A stretch of 64,000 nucleotides of DNA, from the NCBI GenBank assembly GCA_949358305.1, contig OX442318.1, forward strand, positions 11,516,517-11,580,516, in the 5' to 3' direction. A program made the translations under genes and the position numbers. Every line of letters starts with the position of its first letter. Within the stretch, counting starts at the first letter, position 1. The notes beneath the pieces were generated by a model. The model was not told the DNA's origin, made no database searches, and was given only the letters and a program-made list of their open reading frames with translations. Shown here piece after piece: positions 35,801 through 45,292 of the stretch. This stretch comes from Strigamia acuminata (lineage: Eukaryota; Arthropoda; Chilopoda; Geophilomorpha; Linotaeniidae).

Positions 35801-38800
35801 TCCACGAAAGCACCCGATCGCCGGAGGACCAACACCAGTTGGAGCTACTCCGGTGAAAAGGAGGAGGGGTCGACCAAGGAAATATCCGGTCGTCCAAAAC
35901 CCAATGATTGATGAGCTCATTTCCGATGATGAGGAGTCCGTGGCAATTTCTCTTCCTGTTGGGGATCCCCCCGAGAAGAGGAAAAGGGGCCGACCGAGGA
36001 AACACCCAATCATTGAGGACCCGGTGGAGCAACTAATCCCTGAGGATGAAGAGTCTTCAGCGGTTTCCCTGCCTGGGGATGTCCCTGTGAAAAGGAAGAG
36101 GGGGCGACCGAAGAAGGTTGTGGAGAAGAGACCTGTTGGCAGGCCCAAAAAGGCTCCCATAATCTTCGACCGTGCTTCCGACTCTGAAGGCAGTGAAATG
36201 TCCCTTTTAAGTGGGGAGCCGCCAGGTGACACGGATTCTGACGAGTTCCGGATTCCGGACTTGCCACTGGATTTGGGGCCTGCGACGCGGACGCGGCGAC
36301 AATTGGCCTCTCCAACACCCTCCGTCGACCCGGAGTTGTCCCAACACTCCGACCACTCCTCCGACGGCAGTTTTTACTCACTTCCTGCGGATCACCCGAC
36401 AATTGAGATACTTCCAACGCAGAAAGCCATTAAAGAAGCCCAAAACGCCGATGAATGGTCGAAAGGACTAATCTCGTATCTCAGTTCGAAAAGTCTTCCG
36501 CCGGATGAGGAAGAGGCTGAAAGGGTCAAGAAGCAAGCAATTGACATGGCTTTATACAGAGGCTTGCTTTGCAAGTTCCCTCCAACCAAAATTGGTCAGC
36601 GAGCTCCTACGCGTCGGATATATCTTCCACAGCCGCTTCGCTACAAGTATTTCCACTGTCTACATTTTCCGCCTACCTCCGGCCATTTAGGCATCGAAAA
36701 GACAATGATGCGTTTAAAAACACGCGTGTTTTGGCCGGGGATGAAAAAAGATGTGACGGAATGGATCAAGGTGTGCGAGTCCTGTCAAAGGGCGAAAGTG
36801 GAGCGAAGACTTCCGTACGGCGAGATGGAGACTGCGAAGCCAAGGAGGTTATTTCGAACTATTTACGTCGATTATTTCGGAAAGAAGCTAAAGTCGACTG
36901 GCGGCCACTGCTACGCGTTTGTCATGGTTGATGCCGCCAGTCGTTGGGTGGATGTACGCTTAACAGAAAGAGCCGATGTCTCCACCACAATCAAACAGCT
37001 TAAAAAGTTCACTTATCGATGGGCATATCCAAAAACCATCATTAGTGATAACGCCCCCACCTTCCGCTCCGCCAAATTTCAGGCGCAGTGTGCGGAAATG
37101 GGAATGGTCAATAAGTATCTGTCTGTGTACCATCCGCAGGGGAACTTGGCGGAAAGGCTGAACCAATCGCTCAAAACATGCATCCTTGCGTATATTGATG
37201 AACATACGCGTTGGGATCGGCATATTGGTTCATTTATTCTCGCCATCAACTCTGCATACCAGACATCTCTTAAATTTTCACCATATATGATGGTTACGGG
37301 ACAGGAGGCACGGTTTCCAGGCGACGTGGACTCGGATACGGACGACGGAGAACCACTACCACCAGACGAGGCTCAATTTCTCCATCGATATTTGCTACGC
37401 GTTCGAGGAGAAGCTAAGAAGAACTTGGAGGCCGCCAACTTGCGCCACAAGAAGTGGTATGACCGGAAACGGCGGCCACACGCGTTCAAACCTGGAGATT
37501 GGGTCACCGTCAAAAATCGGACTTTGTCGTCGACCGACAAACAGGTAAGTTCGGGTTTCCAACACCGAACCGAGGGCGTTTACCTGCTACATCGTCTTCT
37601 TGGACCGAATACCGTGCTTTTAATGGACGAAAACGGGAACATTTCACAGCCAATTCACGTGGCGGATCTCCGCCACTGGTATCAGGCGCCAGAACCAGAA
37701 CCGGAAGTTCCTGACGTCGCCAGTGACCCTGAAGACGAGGAATCTGGACTGGAAATGGAGGATTTGTCTCCAGCAGACCAAGTTGACATTTCCGCCCGTG
37801 TTGCTGAATTTCAGTCAGAAATTCGGTCTATTTGCATTAACTTCGCAAAGGAACGATGTTCACGCGTTAAAACATCGGAAAACACGGCGGAAGTCGCCTC
37901 CTAATCGTGTCAAAGTGTTACTTTCGTCTCTTTATTGTATTTGGAAATTATTCCTAATTTTTACTTGTTTTATTTGTTAATCTTAAGTTTTTGTACTTTT
38001 TCCGTGTCTTTGCCCGTTTGTCGGGGCTCAAGTTCGCTATTCAGAAGAATTGGTAAGCAATTTCCTCGTGGGGCGGCGCTGAGTGTTTATTGGTCAGATG
38101 ATCGACCACGTGTTTTTCACACTTGTGCTCGGGCGCCATTTTCCCCCACTTGTTGGACGCGTTTACCTCGTGCAATTTCAGCGGAGTTCGACAACGCATA
38201 GAATAGCGGATTTGAGTGTTCGACGGGGCGAGGAGCATTGGATTTTAGTGTATTTGTAACCGTGAGTGTGTTTATTTTTCATTTCATGGACAATTTTGTA
38301 TTTTTACTCGTGAGTTAGTGTGGCGAACGCCGTCGCTCGCGCCGTGTCGACAAAACTTTATTTTTTCACGCCTTATTGTTAGAATTATTGAGTTATTCAA
38401 TTGTTTAACTTCGTTTAGTTTGATTTTACGCGTTGTTAGTTTTGTTTTGACATTTTTACGGCTCGGGCTTGGAATTTTCGTCACTCTCACTTTTCGAGAA
38501 ACAACATGGCCGAATTTGCACTTCGTTGAGGAATTTTGTTAGGGTCACGTGACTGAGTTTTAGCCTCAATCTGGGCCTCGGCGTCCATCTTTGTTGGACT
38601 TAGAACATTTTTCTTCGTGTTTGTCTTTTGACATTTAGTCGCGCGCTCGTGCTCACATTTGTTTAGAATGCCTATGCATTTACAGGACGCGTACTTTGTA
38701 CTCTTTACGTTCTTGTTTGTATTCTACTTGGAAGAGCTTTGTTATTGCTTATTTGTTTGCACTTTAGACATTTTGATCTTTATTTTCAATTTATTCATGT

Positions 38801-41800
38801 AATGCGAACCCATTTTTTGAGCGAATACCTTTGGCTATTTTATGTTATGTACTGGGCGTTCTGCACTTTAGTTGAAGCTGTATATTGGGAGTGTGCAATT
38901 ACATTTTATATTAATTTGTACCTCTTCTTCGAAATTATCAAACTGTCGATTACAGCGCTTGTATTCACTTTGTGGGTTATTGCGAGTGTCTTGGAATCTG
39001 GTGCTTGCCAGCGGCCTGGATAGCTGCTTTTCAACCATGCTAGTTAGTGCTGAGGCCTATGCATTTTTTGTTTTGATTATGTTCATTTATGCGTTGCACA
39101 CTTATGTAAATTTTCTCATTAGAACCAGCGTCATAATTTTGAGCACGGTGTATTTTCTGTTTGTTCGCCATGTTTATTTACGTTGAATTTTGAATTTTTG
39201 TCCATGAATTTGAACCGTTTTGCAATTTATTGTTTGTTCATTTGTTTACATTCTTTCTGTAATCTAGAGTAGTGTGTTGTCATGTCGGACTCGGACAGTG
39301 ACAACGAGAGTCTTGATGACGTTTCCACTGATGAAGGGCTTTGGGACGACGAGGGAGCGCCAGGAGCGGAACAATGTCCGGATCCGCGTCCACGTTCTTC
39401 AACGCGTCGGGGGACCTACAAGCCGCCCTACCCAGTTCCGGATTTGTATGCCGGCGGACCGATTTTGATTCCGCCGTGGCACCCCGACCATCCAAAAGAG
39501 GGAGGATTCCCTAATTTCGAGATATGTCCCTACTGTTCGGGCTGGGGGCACATCGAGAGGGGGACCAAGGAATGCCCGGCGTGCAAAGGAAAAGGCGCCC
39601 TCCGCCGGGGCCCCTTCAAGATCTGGATGCGTCGGCTCCAGGCAATGGCTCTCCGTAAGCCTTTTTGGGACAGACGAGACCTTTCTCAGTTTAAGTGGCC
39701 TGAGGAGTTCCAAGTGATCCGAGGTGACGCGTACGCCACAACGCGTTTTGTCCGGCGCCACGAGACGTTTTGGAGGAACACCGTGTCGGAGGCCACGGCG
39801 GCCGGGATTAGACCTAGAAATTGGCAGTATCCGCCGATGAACTCGGTTGTTCCGGTGGAGGGAGCTTGTGCACCCCCGTTACCAGTGATGTTGCGCGGAT
39901 TACCGGACGGCACGAGCTCGATAAATGTCATCCGGCATTCCAACCAGGACGAGATGCCGACCATTACTCGGCCCCTCCACTCCAGGGAACTGCAGAGAAG
40001 AGAGGATCCCGAAACAGTGACCAGATGGGGAGCCACGCCCGAGGAGGAGGAACAGGAACGCGTACGCTGTATCGAGGAGCGTAACGAACACCTGATTGAG
40101 GAGATCGCCCAGCTTCGTCGGCTCCATCTCCACGCGGCCGCCCGCCTCCGACGAGCTATACCACCCGACTCCACTGTGGAGATTCGAGATGTGACCGAGG
40201 CGGCAGGAGGACTTCCGGCAGTTGAGGCGTCGCAGCCCTTTTGTGAGGTGGAAGAATTGGCTTTGGTCCCGGTGAGGAGGGCCGCGGAGACGCCTACGGT
40301 CATCCAGGAGGCACCCAAGACGGCGGGAGAAACTCCTGAACAGTTTTTGGCCCGGAATTGTAGTGGGTATTCGCGTCACCAACAATCAGCGCGTACTCGC
40401 TTGGAGCGACGGGCCCTCGCCAAGATTGCGGAAGGGCATATTCGGGGCATTTCTGGAGGAAGAGTCGCTGGTGGCGCGCCGGCCCCGTGTAAGCGAAAGG
40501 CCATCATGCCTGCCCCCGAGCCGGACGTCGTACCCGAGCAGGCGACACGTAGATTTGAGCGCCAGGCCCGGCGAAATTCGAGCCCCAGTTGCAACCCCCT
40601 TGCGGTTTCCAGCATGAACTTTAGGGACTTGAGTGCTGCGGTTCAGCGAGTGATTTTCCGCCAGCAAAGCAATAGCGACTGGATGCGTTATACGCGTGTG
40701 AGTGAGTTTCCCACGACTGTGTGGGCACGCACCGGTTTCGACGAGCTTTTTCCCTTTGGGGCCCTCGATTGGCAACGGCCTTCCCTTCGCGATCCGACGA
40801 CCTTTTTACAGGCGGACCCGGACTTGTGGCGGCAGTATTTTTATGCCGTCGCGAGGGCAGAACATGGGTGGCCGGAGAACCAGGCCATGGCCCTCTTCGA
40901 GCTGGACGACACTCAGATCGGGGCCCTGGAGCAGCTCATCGCGTCCAACCTTACGCGTTATCGCCCCCGAAACGAGGACCAGCTTGGGGATGTGATTGCG
41001 TGTCGTGTGGTGCTCCTGGTCGAGGAGATTCTCCGCGTTGTGTTTCCGGGAGACAGTGACTGAGTGTGTTTAAAGTGACTTGAACCTGAGCGGACTTACT
41101 GAACGTGACTTTTTGTTTTTACGCATTTTTTGGTTTGGGTGGGTAAGTCCCCATTCAAACGCGTGTTCATTTTATATTTTTATGTTTCGTTTTCCAAGTT
41201 GTGATAACTGAATGTGATATTTTTTACCGATTGTGATATTTATTTATTTTTGTTTATTTTCTAGTGTTTACCGCGCCCTCTGTGACCACCTGCACGGCCG
41301 AAGGATGTTCATTCCTCCTCCGGCAATCACGTACCGGATGGAGATGACCTCTAAATTTTCTTCCTTTGGCTGTGCGGCTGGCCGCGCCAGGCGTTGGTTT
41401 TCCCGACAATCAAGGATTGTATGGTGATTTTTTGTTAGTTTTAGAATTTATCTTAGTGCCAAATGCATTCTTGCTGTTGTTTAGTTTATTATTTAACGCG
41501 TCTGACGCGAATGTTTGATTTAGTCATTCTCTTTTGTTATCGCATCATTCTTAAGTTTAAGACCGCTAAGGTTGCGGCGAATCTAGTCTATTTTGATTGT
41601 TTATTGATTTTGATTATGTTTTTTGATTTTGTTCCTGCTTTGTATCGTTTCATTGCCATTTTAACCGGAGCAATAAAACTCTGGTGGTTGGGGCGTGTCA
41701 CGGTCCGGTGTTCACGCGTACGAGTAGTACGCATTGTTTCCCCCGTGTTGTGTTTCTAATAAACCCTAATTGTGTTCCTACCTTGTATTGTTTACATTCT

Positions 41801-43093
41801 GTCTTACGTTTAGCCGAATTCTCCTCATTTTTCCCTCATTTCTTCCTTTCTTATCCCTTACTCATTCCTAACTTTCTCCTCTTTCTCTCACTTCTCTCTT
41901 ATCTCTTCCTAGTTTTTCTATTTCTGTTTATTGTTTTGATGCGAACTCATTTGCATTTCTATTCTGGTCAGTACGCGTCGACGTTAGTCATACACTTAGT
42001 ATGCACCGACTGTACTGATTGGCTCTTGACTCTTCCGTGATTGGTTGAGCTTGGATGAGTCCAAGTTTACCTTTCACCCTATTTTTCCCTTTTTTCCTCA
42101 GTTAAGCTCTGTATCCCGAACGCGTAGGAGCTCTTTGGAGCCAGTGCTCATGGCAGAGTCTTAGCTCACTTTTCAAAGCTCACTCGTTGCTTTGTTTTCA
42201 CCTAGTAGTTCTGAGACATGACTCTAGGCTTTCACCTCATCTTTATCGGTGTTAATTCACAGTTTTATCCACTTGAACCTGTTGTTTTTCCGCTTCTCTT
42301 CGTATCGTTTTAAGCGCCGTGACGCGTCGCTATTTGGGCAGGATAAGTTTGTTTGGCTTTCAAACTGAAATCTTTGTGTCTATTTATTTCATGCATCCGG
42401 CGCGTAGCTTAGTTTCGCCGCTCACAACGAGCTTTAGCTTAATTAAGCATTAGTTTGGGGTTTAGTTTAGATTTGAGTGACCGTGCAGGCCAGTTACGCA
42501 CGCGTTAGCACCCATTTCGCGCTTCACTTCGACAGCGAGGCGGACGCTTGTGAGTCGGGACGTTACGTGTTTCGTTTAACTTCGTGTGATCTTGTGATCT
42601 GCACGATACGTTGCGGGACGCGCGTTGGGTCTTGACTCTGGTGACCGCTAAGCAAATTCTGTCCCCCCATTTTAGTAGCTCGGAATACCCGGCCAAAATA
42701 AATATTCGTGTAAAGATCGGGATCTGGAGTGTGTGCTACCGACATAAGGCGTGCACTCACGGCTGGGCAGGTCTCGAGGACCAGGCTCCCAAGATTTTCT
42801 GTATCGCGGCGTCTTTCAAACGCGTCCCAAACCGCTCGGGAAACGCGATTCATTACACAATAAAAATCACTAAATAACAATAAAAATCACAAAATAATAA
42901 TAAAAATCACTAAATAATAATAAAAATCACTAAATAATAATAAAAATCACTAAATAATAATAAAAATCACTATATAATAATAAAAATCAGTAAAAAATAT
43001 ATAAATAATAATAAAAAATAATACAAATAGCAAATCTTACCCATTAGCTAATGTGGGTGTGGCAGGAGCCGCAATTAGCCCTGAGAATTTAGT
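26878..43093 (-). CDS. NPL: N-acetylneuraminate lyase (NPL), first exon not found
   Basis: Class I aldolase that cleaves sialic acid to N-acetylmannosamine and pyruvate in the cytosol. Ten exons (minus order): 43041-43093, 28824-28894, 28668-28758, 28406-28463, 28278-28353, 28124-28216, 27920-28065, 27227-27358, 27127-27166, 26878-27032; 915 nt, 304 residues plus stop, every junction in phase. Diagnostic motifs: GTTGEG (44-49), YYYH with catalytic Tyr138, Schiff-base Lys168 in VGAKYTS, and a C-terminal [11 protein letters not shown]. The 30-residue Tyr-Lys spacing matches human NPL. The opening residues [18 protein letters not shown] correspond to about residue 7 of the human enzyme, so one short initiator exon upstream of 43093 is missing. 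The second intron position seen here (28895-43040) contains a 13.35 kb retrotransposon in opposite orientation. Confidence 0.92.
27518..27851. mobile_element. GTGTTCAC...GACGCAACGC MITE, copy 1
   Basis: Inverted CACTTGTGTTCAC ends with subterminal GACGCAACGC motifs. Same family as 59649-60188. Lies in the NPL intron between 27359 and 27919. No ORF; superfamily unknown. Confidence 0.6.
28919..29506. repeat. 20-bp AT-rich tandem array, left part
   Basis: About 29 units of ATCACTAAATAACAATAAAA with ATAATAAAA and CAAAAT variants. The array continues at 42858 on the other side of the retrotransposon, so it was a single intronic array before insertion. Confidence 0.95.
29507..30668 (+). repeat. 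Left LTR
   Basis: TG...CA termini. Contains an AATAAA at 30508-30513 within a CCGGCCAAAATAAATATTCG context, suitable for the transcript 3' end in the right copy. CT-rich in its first third (29630-29740). Confidence 0.95.
30671..30688 (+). promoter_or_regulatory. Primer binding site, tRNA-Phe
   Basis: TGGTGCCGAAACCCGGGA lies 2 nt after the LTR. It is the reverse complement of the 18 3'-terminal nucleotides (CCA included) of animal cytosolic tRNA-Phe as I recall it, without mismatch. Confidence 0.85.
30847..32874 (+). CDS. Retrotransposon Gag, 675 residues
   Basis: Structural capsid protein. The start codon is 158 nt downstream of the primer site. A long proline- and arginine-rich N-terminal half precedes the capsid-like helical domain of Ty3/gypsy Gag at about residues 348-500 ([34 protein letters not shown]). 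No CX2CX4HX4C knuckle is present. The only cysteine cluster is LCGHSAHSF at about 600 followed by CPHC at 645-648, which might form an unusual metal site. The last 97 nt overlap pol in the -1 frame, with the frameshift cassette at 32811. Large for gypsy Gag. Confidence 0.9.
   Translation: MAEGGHLGDDSTSVWPDWLRRAGERLYERTPRPSDSQPRPKSVHGVPLAGDGRPPSYSQIHEGAAIAEMGASTTDGSYRPDTSSSVHESRVDFSASAVLTPPVRRNPTAPPGSSPEGNAAREEVQREPDWLRCLQRAELALNERVVRTMEQFSHNIDCRLVHWRNETLGGMRDVVREEIVALTVQPVEGVIPPVQQRPHDTLPGDGPPPGQDEGPRPVRSRILTPSEFDRQGLAGEGGAPENINPPLPPRERPSNVTAQAGSQRYAPSEYANSEVMRDIIRSKSSAVSLPSTASVDRAAAARGNSVNSRLRQRTYPPIPAPPPQYDLSHVKSESVPKFDETDLSYNAVERFLAKLRAHFVMSRVSEEAYIDLFIPLALGGKPLNWFLRLRHKPKTWSEFVVRFRKVYSLSEADAAVFLQDACQEVGEDTAEFLCEMSRYLELTGVLGDRQQWNLAQHWLQPQITDTMVRYGVHSMSRAIDLGQVADRELKMRALQHRRFDEKGVRKGLVPAPEPKPRKARVGETRKVEPAKAEKPPARLQFDKRKLVALAEVLGYPMADGDAQSVVGQSLRSEPPAPTRVISAPAKAPEAKVPPGVAVALCGHSAHSFANTTSPPNLVLPPGAEWVRNRKDRWYMRDIEKRIALCPHCFKPWQFPGNDLGPSTNPSEKAADPKRK
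32778..37904 (+). CDS. Retrotransposon Pol with AT-hook insertion
   Basis: Polyprotein produced by frameshifting; numbering here starts from the first ATG in the frame. Protease with DSGAQT (Asp115); a 350-residue linker rich in basic residues; reverse transcriptase with YIDD (650-653); RNase H with TDAS (Asp800); then a 375-residue region unlike ordinary gypsy Pol, with five AT-hook cores GRPRK/GRPKK starting at residues 1007, 1031, 1071, 1109 and 1121, separated by acidic DDEES/EDEES stretches; then integrase with an HHCC finger (CESC about 1333) and catalytic Asp1365, Asp1424, Glu1459 (34 residues between the last two, with a shortened HPQGNLAER). The C-terminus contains a GPY/F-like region. 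No internal stop or frameshift, so it is probably active. Confidence 0.93.
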   Translation: MSPLLQALAVSGKRPGSVDQPVREGGGPETQVNRSLAASTGGPSDWIEPPKPAEVDATVVAGAPPKMTNFIMLSPPEFLASKEPKLIIGLQDRCRRDAPFVKIAWVNIEFIALMDSGAQTCIMTMPLFKRLSKEIGVEMVPMDETIRTASNQIERVIGCVQIAVRAPLAVVCFTCLIIAQGSQELLLGLDFCKAVGLCVDHGNNYWFLLGDGTRHPFLNEEQARASDPVVLFPLTKEQPSLPEGVCVRGPPLYNLPGMRNPPVKLPENPAEPISSVKQEVKPDEDTPPVEREEPVAKPPIGDVNCVFLSKREFEEELFEPPYSDNPHIVKVVLARRNPDSQQWTFIWSPRRRERARKSIVRITRKPGKRTMCLSQMRRAVKLRKARVKTATRSPSVALTASPVVGGGVGDVETPPTFPITEGVESTPRRHDINFVQYIPNRDPTKLTWVYDQLCNQLEPKRMTHLMDALKPVAHIFREELGLCNNTQFEVNLKPDFRPIHVPVRPVNPAKKDIIDAYIDQKMAQGVIRRSKSDCAVAPVVVPKKDGRWRCAMDFRPINAQTLPDVYPLPDIDNIFAYLGGAKWFSIIDGREAFHQIGVRPGDERYLAFVTHRGLYEYTRMPFGPINGPATLQRAMNLTLAEHLYKFVFVYIDDIIVFSKTFEEHVVHLQKVLSLLDNAGFTMNAGKTELCKRSLEVLGHIVEEGIIRPNPKKTDAIQKYPAPTNLKELQRFKGMVGYYASFFPGFSKTCEVFRVLMRKNAPWVWKPEHQAAFEYLKNQISLSTLHRNFPDWTKPYILQTDASYSGLGAVLMQINNDGVRVPIAFASRALNKAEKNYMTTEIECLAAVWAVKRFRAYLELMDFYLESDHKSLLWLFTQREPKGRLARWILSLSEYRFTFLHCSGTKNRVADALSRAPVDPPIELEDEDCPALDDTCYCAFFDDYRDWPVPKMEELEDLTLFKPSNAKIVRAVTMRRQKRILLARLAGAALGSVDISPVDNNPPKRKRGRPRKHPIAGGPTPVGATPVKRRRGRPRKYPVVQNPMIDELISDDEESVAISLPVGDPPEKRKRGRPRKHPIIEDPVEQLIPEDEESSAVSLPGDVPVKRKRGRPKKVVEKRPVGRPKKAPIIFDRASDSEGSEMSLLSGEPPGDTDSDEFRIPDLPLDLGPATRTRRQLASPTPSVDPELSQHSDHSSDGSFYSLPADHPTIEILPTQKAIKEAQNADEWSKGLISYLSSKSLPPDEEEAERVKKQAIDMALYRGLLCKFPPTKIGQRAPTRRIYLPQPLRYKYFHCLHFPPTSGHLGIEKTMMRLKTRVFWPGMKKDVTEWIKVCESCQRAKVERRLPYGEMETAKPRRLFRTIYVDYFGKKLKSTGGHCYAFVMVDAASRWVDVRLTERADVSTTIKQLKKFTYRWAYPKTIISDNAPTFRSAKFQAQCAEMGMVNKYLSVYHPQGNLAERLNQSLKTCILAYIDEHTRWDRHIGSFILAINSAYQTSLKFSPYMMVTGQEARFPGDVDSDTDDGEPLPPDEAQFLHRYLLRVRGEAKKNLEAANLRHKKWYDRKRRPHAFKPGDWVTVKNRTLSSTDKQVSSGFQHRTEGVYLLHRLLGPNTVLLMDENGNISQPIHVADLRHWYQAPEPEPEVPDVASDPEDEESGLEMEDLSPADQVDISARVAEFQSEIRSICINFAKERCSRVKTSENTAEVAS
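32811..32861 (+). promoter_or_regulatory. -1 ribosomal frameshift cassette between gag and pol
   Basis: GGGAAAC (32811-32817) sits in the gag frame as G GGA AAC, the X XXY YYZ slippery pattern. After a 5-nt spacer, GGGTCCGTCG (32823-32832) can pair with CGGCGGACCC (32852-32861), giving a 10-bp stem with one G-U pair and a 19-nt loop. A CCAAC in the loop could further pair with GTTGG near 32881 as a pseudoknot. Frame, spacing and stem all fit a stimulator that sets the Gag to Gag-Pol ratio. Confidence 0.85.
37905..39281 (+). other. Spacer between pol and the third ORF
   Basis: T-rich, apparently non-coding. A 94-residue very hydrophobic frame at 38739-39023 is probably chance in T-rich DNA. 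A good splice acceptor (CTTTCTGTAATCTAG at 39253-39267) lies 15 nt before the third ORF, which may therefore be expressed from a spliced subgenomic RNA, as env is in errantiviruses. Confidence 0.5.
39282..41063 (+). CDS. Retrotransposon third ORF, unknown function, zinc-finger-like
   Basis: 593 residues in the env position. No signal peptide, transmembrane segment or furin site is visible, so it is not an envelope protein. Acidic N-terminus ([12 protein letters not shown]). Residues 82-101 read CPYCSGWGH then CPAC: a CX2CX4HX7CX2C metal-binding pattern that resembles an elongated Gag zinc knuckle and also fits two DnaJ-like CxxCxGxG boxes. A charged coiled-coil-like stretch (about 245-285) precedes a proline-rich middle. 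The C-terminal 150 residues, with [19 protein letters not shown] and [11 protein letters not shown], look globular but match nothing I know. The frame has kept coding composition and GC content like gag and pol, arguing for function. A nucleic-acid chaperone replacing the missing Gag knuckle is one possibility. Confidence 0.85.
   Translation: MSDSDSDNESLDDVSTDEGLWDDEGAPGAEQCPDPRPRSSTRRGTYKPPYPVPDLYAGGPILIPPWHPDHPKEGGFPNFEICPYCSGWGHIERGTKECPACKGKGALRRGPFKIWMRRLQAMALRKPFWDRRDLSQFKWPEEFQVIRGDAYATTRFVRRHETFWRNTVSEATAAGIRPRNWQYPPMNSVVPVEGACAPPLPVMLRGLPDGTSSINVIRHSNQDEMPTITRPLHSRELQRREDPETVTRWGATPEEEEQERVRCIEERNEHLIEEIAQLRRLHLHAAARLRRAIPPDSTVEIRDVTEAAGGLPAVEASQPFCEVEELALVPVRRAAETPTVIQEAPKTAGETPEQFLARNCSGYSRHQQSARTRLERRALAKIAEGHIRGISGGRVAGGAPAPCKRKAIMPAPEPDVVPEQATRRFERQARRNSSPSCNPLAVSSMNFRDLSAAVQRVIFRQQSNSDWMRYTRVSEFPTTVWARTGFDELFPFGALDWQRPSLRDPTTFLQADPDLWRQYFYAVARAEHGWPENQAMALFELDDTQIGALEQLIASNLTRYRPRNEDQLGDVIACRVVLLVEEILRVVFPGDSD
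41064..41695 (+). other. Retrotransposon 3' untranslated segment
   Basis: No ORF. Just before the right LTR the sequence is CTCTGGTGGTTGGGGCG, a G-rich but imperfect polypurine tract for plus-strand priming. An AATAAA lies at about 41671. Confidence 0.5.
41696..42857 (+). repeat. Right LTR
   Basis: Same length as the left LTR and identical in every stretch I compared, including frames read on both strands. Confidence 0.95.
42858..43015. repeat. 20-bp AT-rich tandem array, right part
   Basis: Continuation of the array at 28919-29506, starting in register after the CAAT duplication and degenerating toward 43010. Confidence 0.9.
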
Positions 43094-44354
43094 CTAAAAA
43101 TAAAAATATCTATATTAAAAAGTGTCCTAAAAATAATAATGCAGCATCATTACTATTTCAAACATTGCCAACGATGGTTTTGTCGCACTTGTGCAGCTGT
43201 AATGAAAATTTCTGTAGAAATGGCTAGAAATATCCTTTTAAAACACTCTAAACCTCGACCTTGATCTTGGACCTCGATAGCAAGCGCCAATCAACTTGTT
43301 ACAACTGTTTCTAAGCTCTTCGAAATTGCAGAGATAAACAAATTGAACTTAAATCCTGGTGTGATACAAGTGTGGACTATGGGAATAAAAATAATCACCA
43401 AGCGATGAATGTTTTAATTGTGCGGGGTTTTCTCTATTTTTGGTGAAATTAGGAGTTGGATGATGTCGTTGGCACCATTTGATTTTAAAGTATAACAATT
43501 GGATTGGTCTATGGTGGACTGAGGGGTGCTGTAATGTAAACAGTTGGCGGAGTTATGGTTTATATGAGTATGATGAGTTAATTTCGAGTAATTTCAGTTA
43601 ATTTTTCAATAACTTTATACAATTTATCTGTAATTTCAATTAGTTTTATCCATTTCTTCTGTAATTTCAATTGCTTTTTACCCTTTTTTCTGTAATTTTA
43701 GTTAAATTTTACCATTTTTCTGTAGTTTCAGATCATTTTTTCTGTTAACATTTCACTGATTTTAGTAAATTTTTCATTAATTTTAGTTAATTTTTCACTA
43801 CCTCTGATTAAATTTTTTTTTACTAATTTCATTTACTTTTTCATTAATTTTAGGTTATTTTCCTCAAATTTCACCATTTTTCCACTAATTTCACAAATTT
43901 TTCACTAATTTCACACATTATTTTATTAATTTTACCAATTTCACAAATGTTTCAATGATTTTTGTTCATTTTTCAATGATTTTTGTTCATTTTCAATAAT
44001 TTTTTATCATTTTTCAATAATTTTTGTTCATTTTTCAATAATTTTTGTTCATTTTTCAATGGTTTTGGTTCATTTTTCAATAATTTCACTTCATTTTTTC
44101 GCTCATTCCACTAATTTTTCCCTCATTTCACAAATTTCACTAATTCCACAAACCTCTACCAAACCTTTCCCCTTCTCCACCTACAACAATCCAACTTTCC
44201 ACCCAAACTAAACTCCCCAACCTAAAAAAAAACCACCCCATTCATCCAAAAACCAAAACTACTTCAAAACCTCATCTAACCTTAATCATACTTCATTTAT
44301 TACATCACTCTTCCACTAATCATTACATCCAAACAACACACTAACAAAACTACT
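43094..44354. other. Region upstream of NPL and downstream of ETFB
   Basis: Should contain the missing first exon and promoter of NPL, but I cannot identify them. 43560-44100 is a degenerate T-rich repeat of units such as AATTTTTCATTAATTTTAGT. It has no supported gene. Confidence 0.45.
44296..44301 (-). terminator. Polyadenylation signal for ETFB
   Basis: AATAAA on the minus strand about 55 nt after the ETFB stop. Confidence 0.55.
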
Positions 44355-45292
44355 CTAAATCCGTCCAGCGCTCTTCAATTTAGCAATAAGTTCATCCACC
44401 GACTCCACCTTCGTCCCCGCCTCTCGAACCGGCGGATCGTCAACCGAAACCACCTCAATCCGCGCCTTCAAATCAACGCCCAAATCCTTCGCGCTCTTCT
44501 TCTCCAACGGTTTCTTCTTCGCTTTCTAAACAAATAAATTAAACTAAATTAAATTAAATCAAATTAAAACAAAATAAATCGCACCATAATATTGGGCAAA
44601 GTGGCGTAACGCGGTTCATTGAGGCGCAAATCCGCGCTAATAACGCACGGGATCTTCAGTTTAATCGTCTCCAATCCTCCGTCCACTTCGCGCGTAACTT
44701 GTACGAATCCGTCCTCCTTTTCGATCTTGGACGCAAACGTCCCTTGTGGCCAGTTGAGGAGCGCCGCAGTCATTTGCGCGGTCTGGTTCGCATCGTCGTC
44801 GATCGCTTGTTTGCCAAGGATCACCAAATCCGCTTTCTCCTGCTTGGCCAAAGCGGCGAGGATTTTCGACACGTGTAGCGGCTGCATGGTGCCGTGCTCT
44901 TTGGCCTCGACTTCGATGTGGATCGCTTTGTCGACGCCCATCGCGAGCGCTGTACGCAGAGTTTCCTTGATAAATTGATTAAGTTGTTTAGGATTTTTTT
45001 TTAGATTTATTTATTTGTTAATACTTGGCATTGTGCGGGGCCGCAGGAAACGGCGATAATTTCGCTCGCGATTTTTTTCTCTTTTAATCGGATGGCTTCT
45101 TCCACGGCGATCTCGTCGAAGGGATTCATGCTGTGTTTAACGCCATCCGTGACAACGCCGGATTTGTCCGGCTTGACTCGCACCTGTGAAAAGTATTGTT
45201 TGTATGGTTTGGAAGTTGCGGGTTGGTGATAAACTTACTTTGACGGCGTAATCAATTACTCGCTTACAACCGACCAAGACTCGCATCGCCAT
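44355..45292 (-). CDS. ETFB: Electron transfer flavoprotein subunit beta (ETFB)
   Basis: Mitochondrial-matrix subunit that, with ETFA and FAD, carries electrons from acyl-CoA dehydrogenases to ETF-ubiquinone oxidoreductase. Four exons (minus order): 45239-45292, 45025-45183, 44585-44965, 44355-44525; 765 nt, 254 residues against 255 in human, all phase 0. Start at [18 protein letters not shown]; hallmark [42 protein letters not shown], the family signature ending [16 protein letters not shown], and a KAKKKP lysine patch near the methylated loop. Ends KLKSAGRI. An ATG 27 nt upstream is in frame but extends beyond the conserved start. Divergent from PTPMT1. Confidence 0.97.

Larger units (their letters stand above)
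29507..42857 (+). mobile_element. Complete Ty3/gypsy-type LTR retrotransposon, 13.35 kb
   Basis: Bounded by two 1,162-bp direct LTRs beginning TGTCACGG and ending ATTACA, and flanked by a CAAT duplication (29503-29506 and 42858-42861) that exactly restores the host 20-bp array. Order: LTR, tRNA-Phe primer site, gag, pol (protease, RT, RNase H, AT-hook region, integrase), long spacer, a third ORF, spacer, LTR. RT before integrase places it with Metaviridae-type elements. All three ORFs are open and the LTRs showed no difference in the stretches compared, so insertion is recent. It is oriented opposite to NPL. Confidence 0.97.
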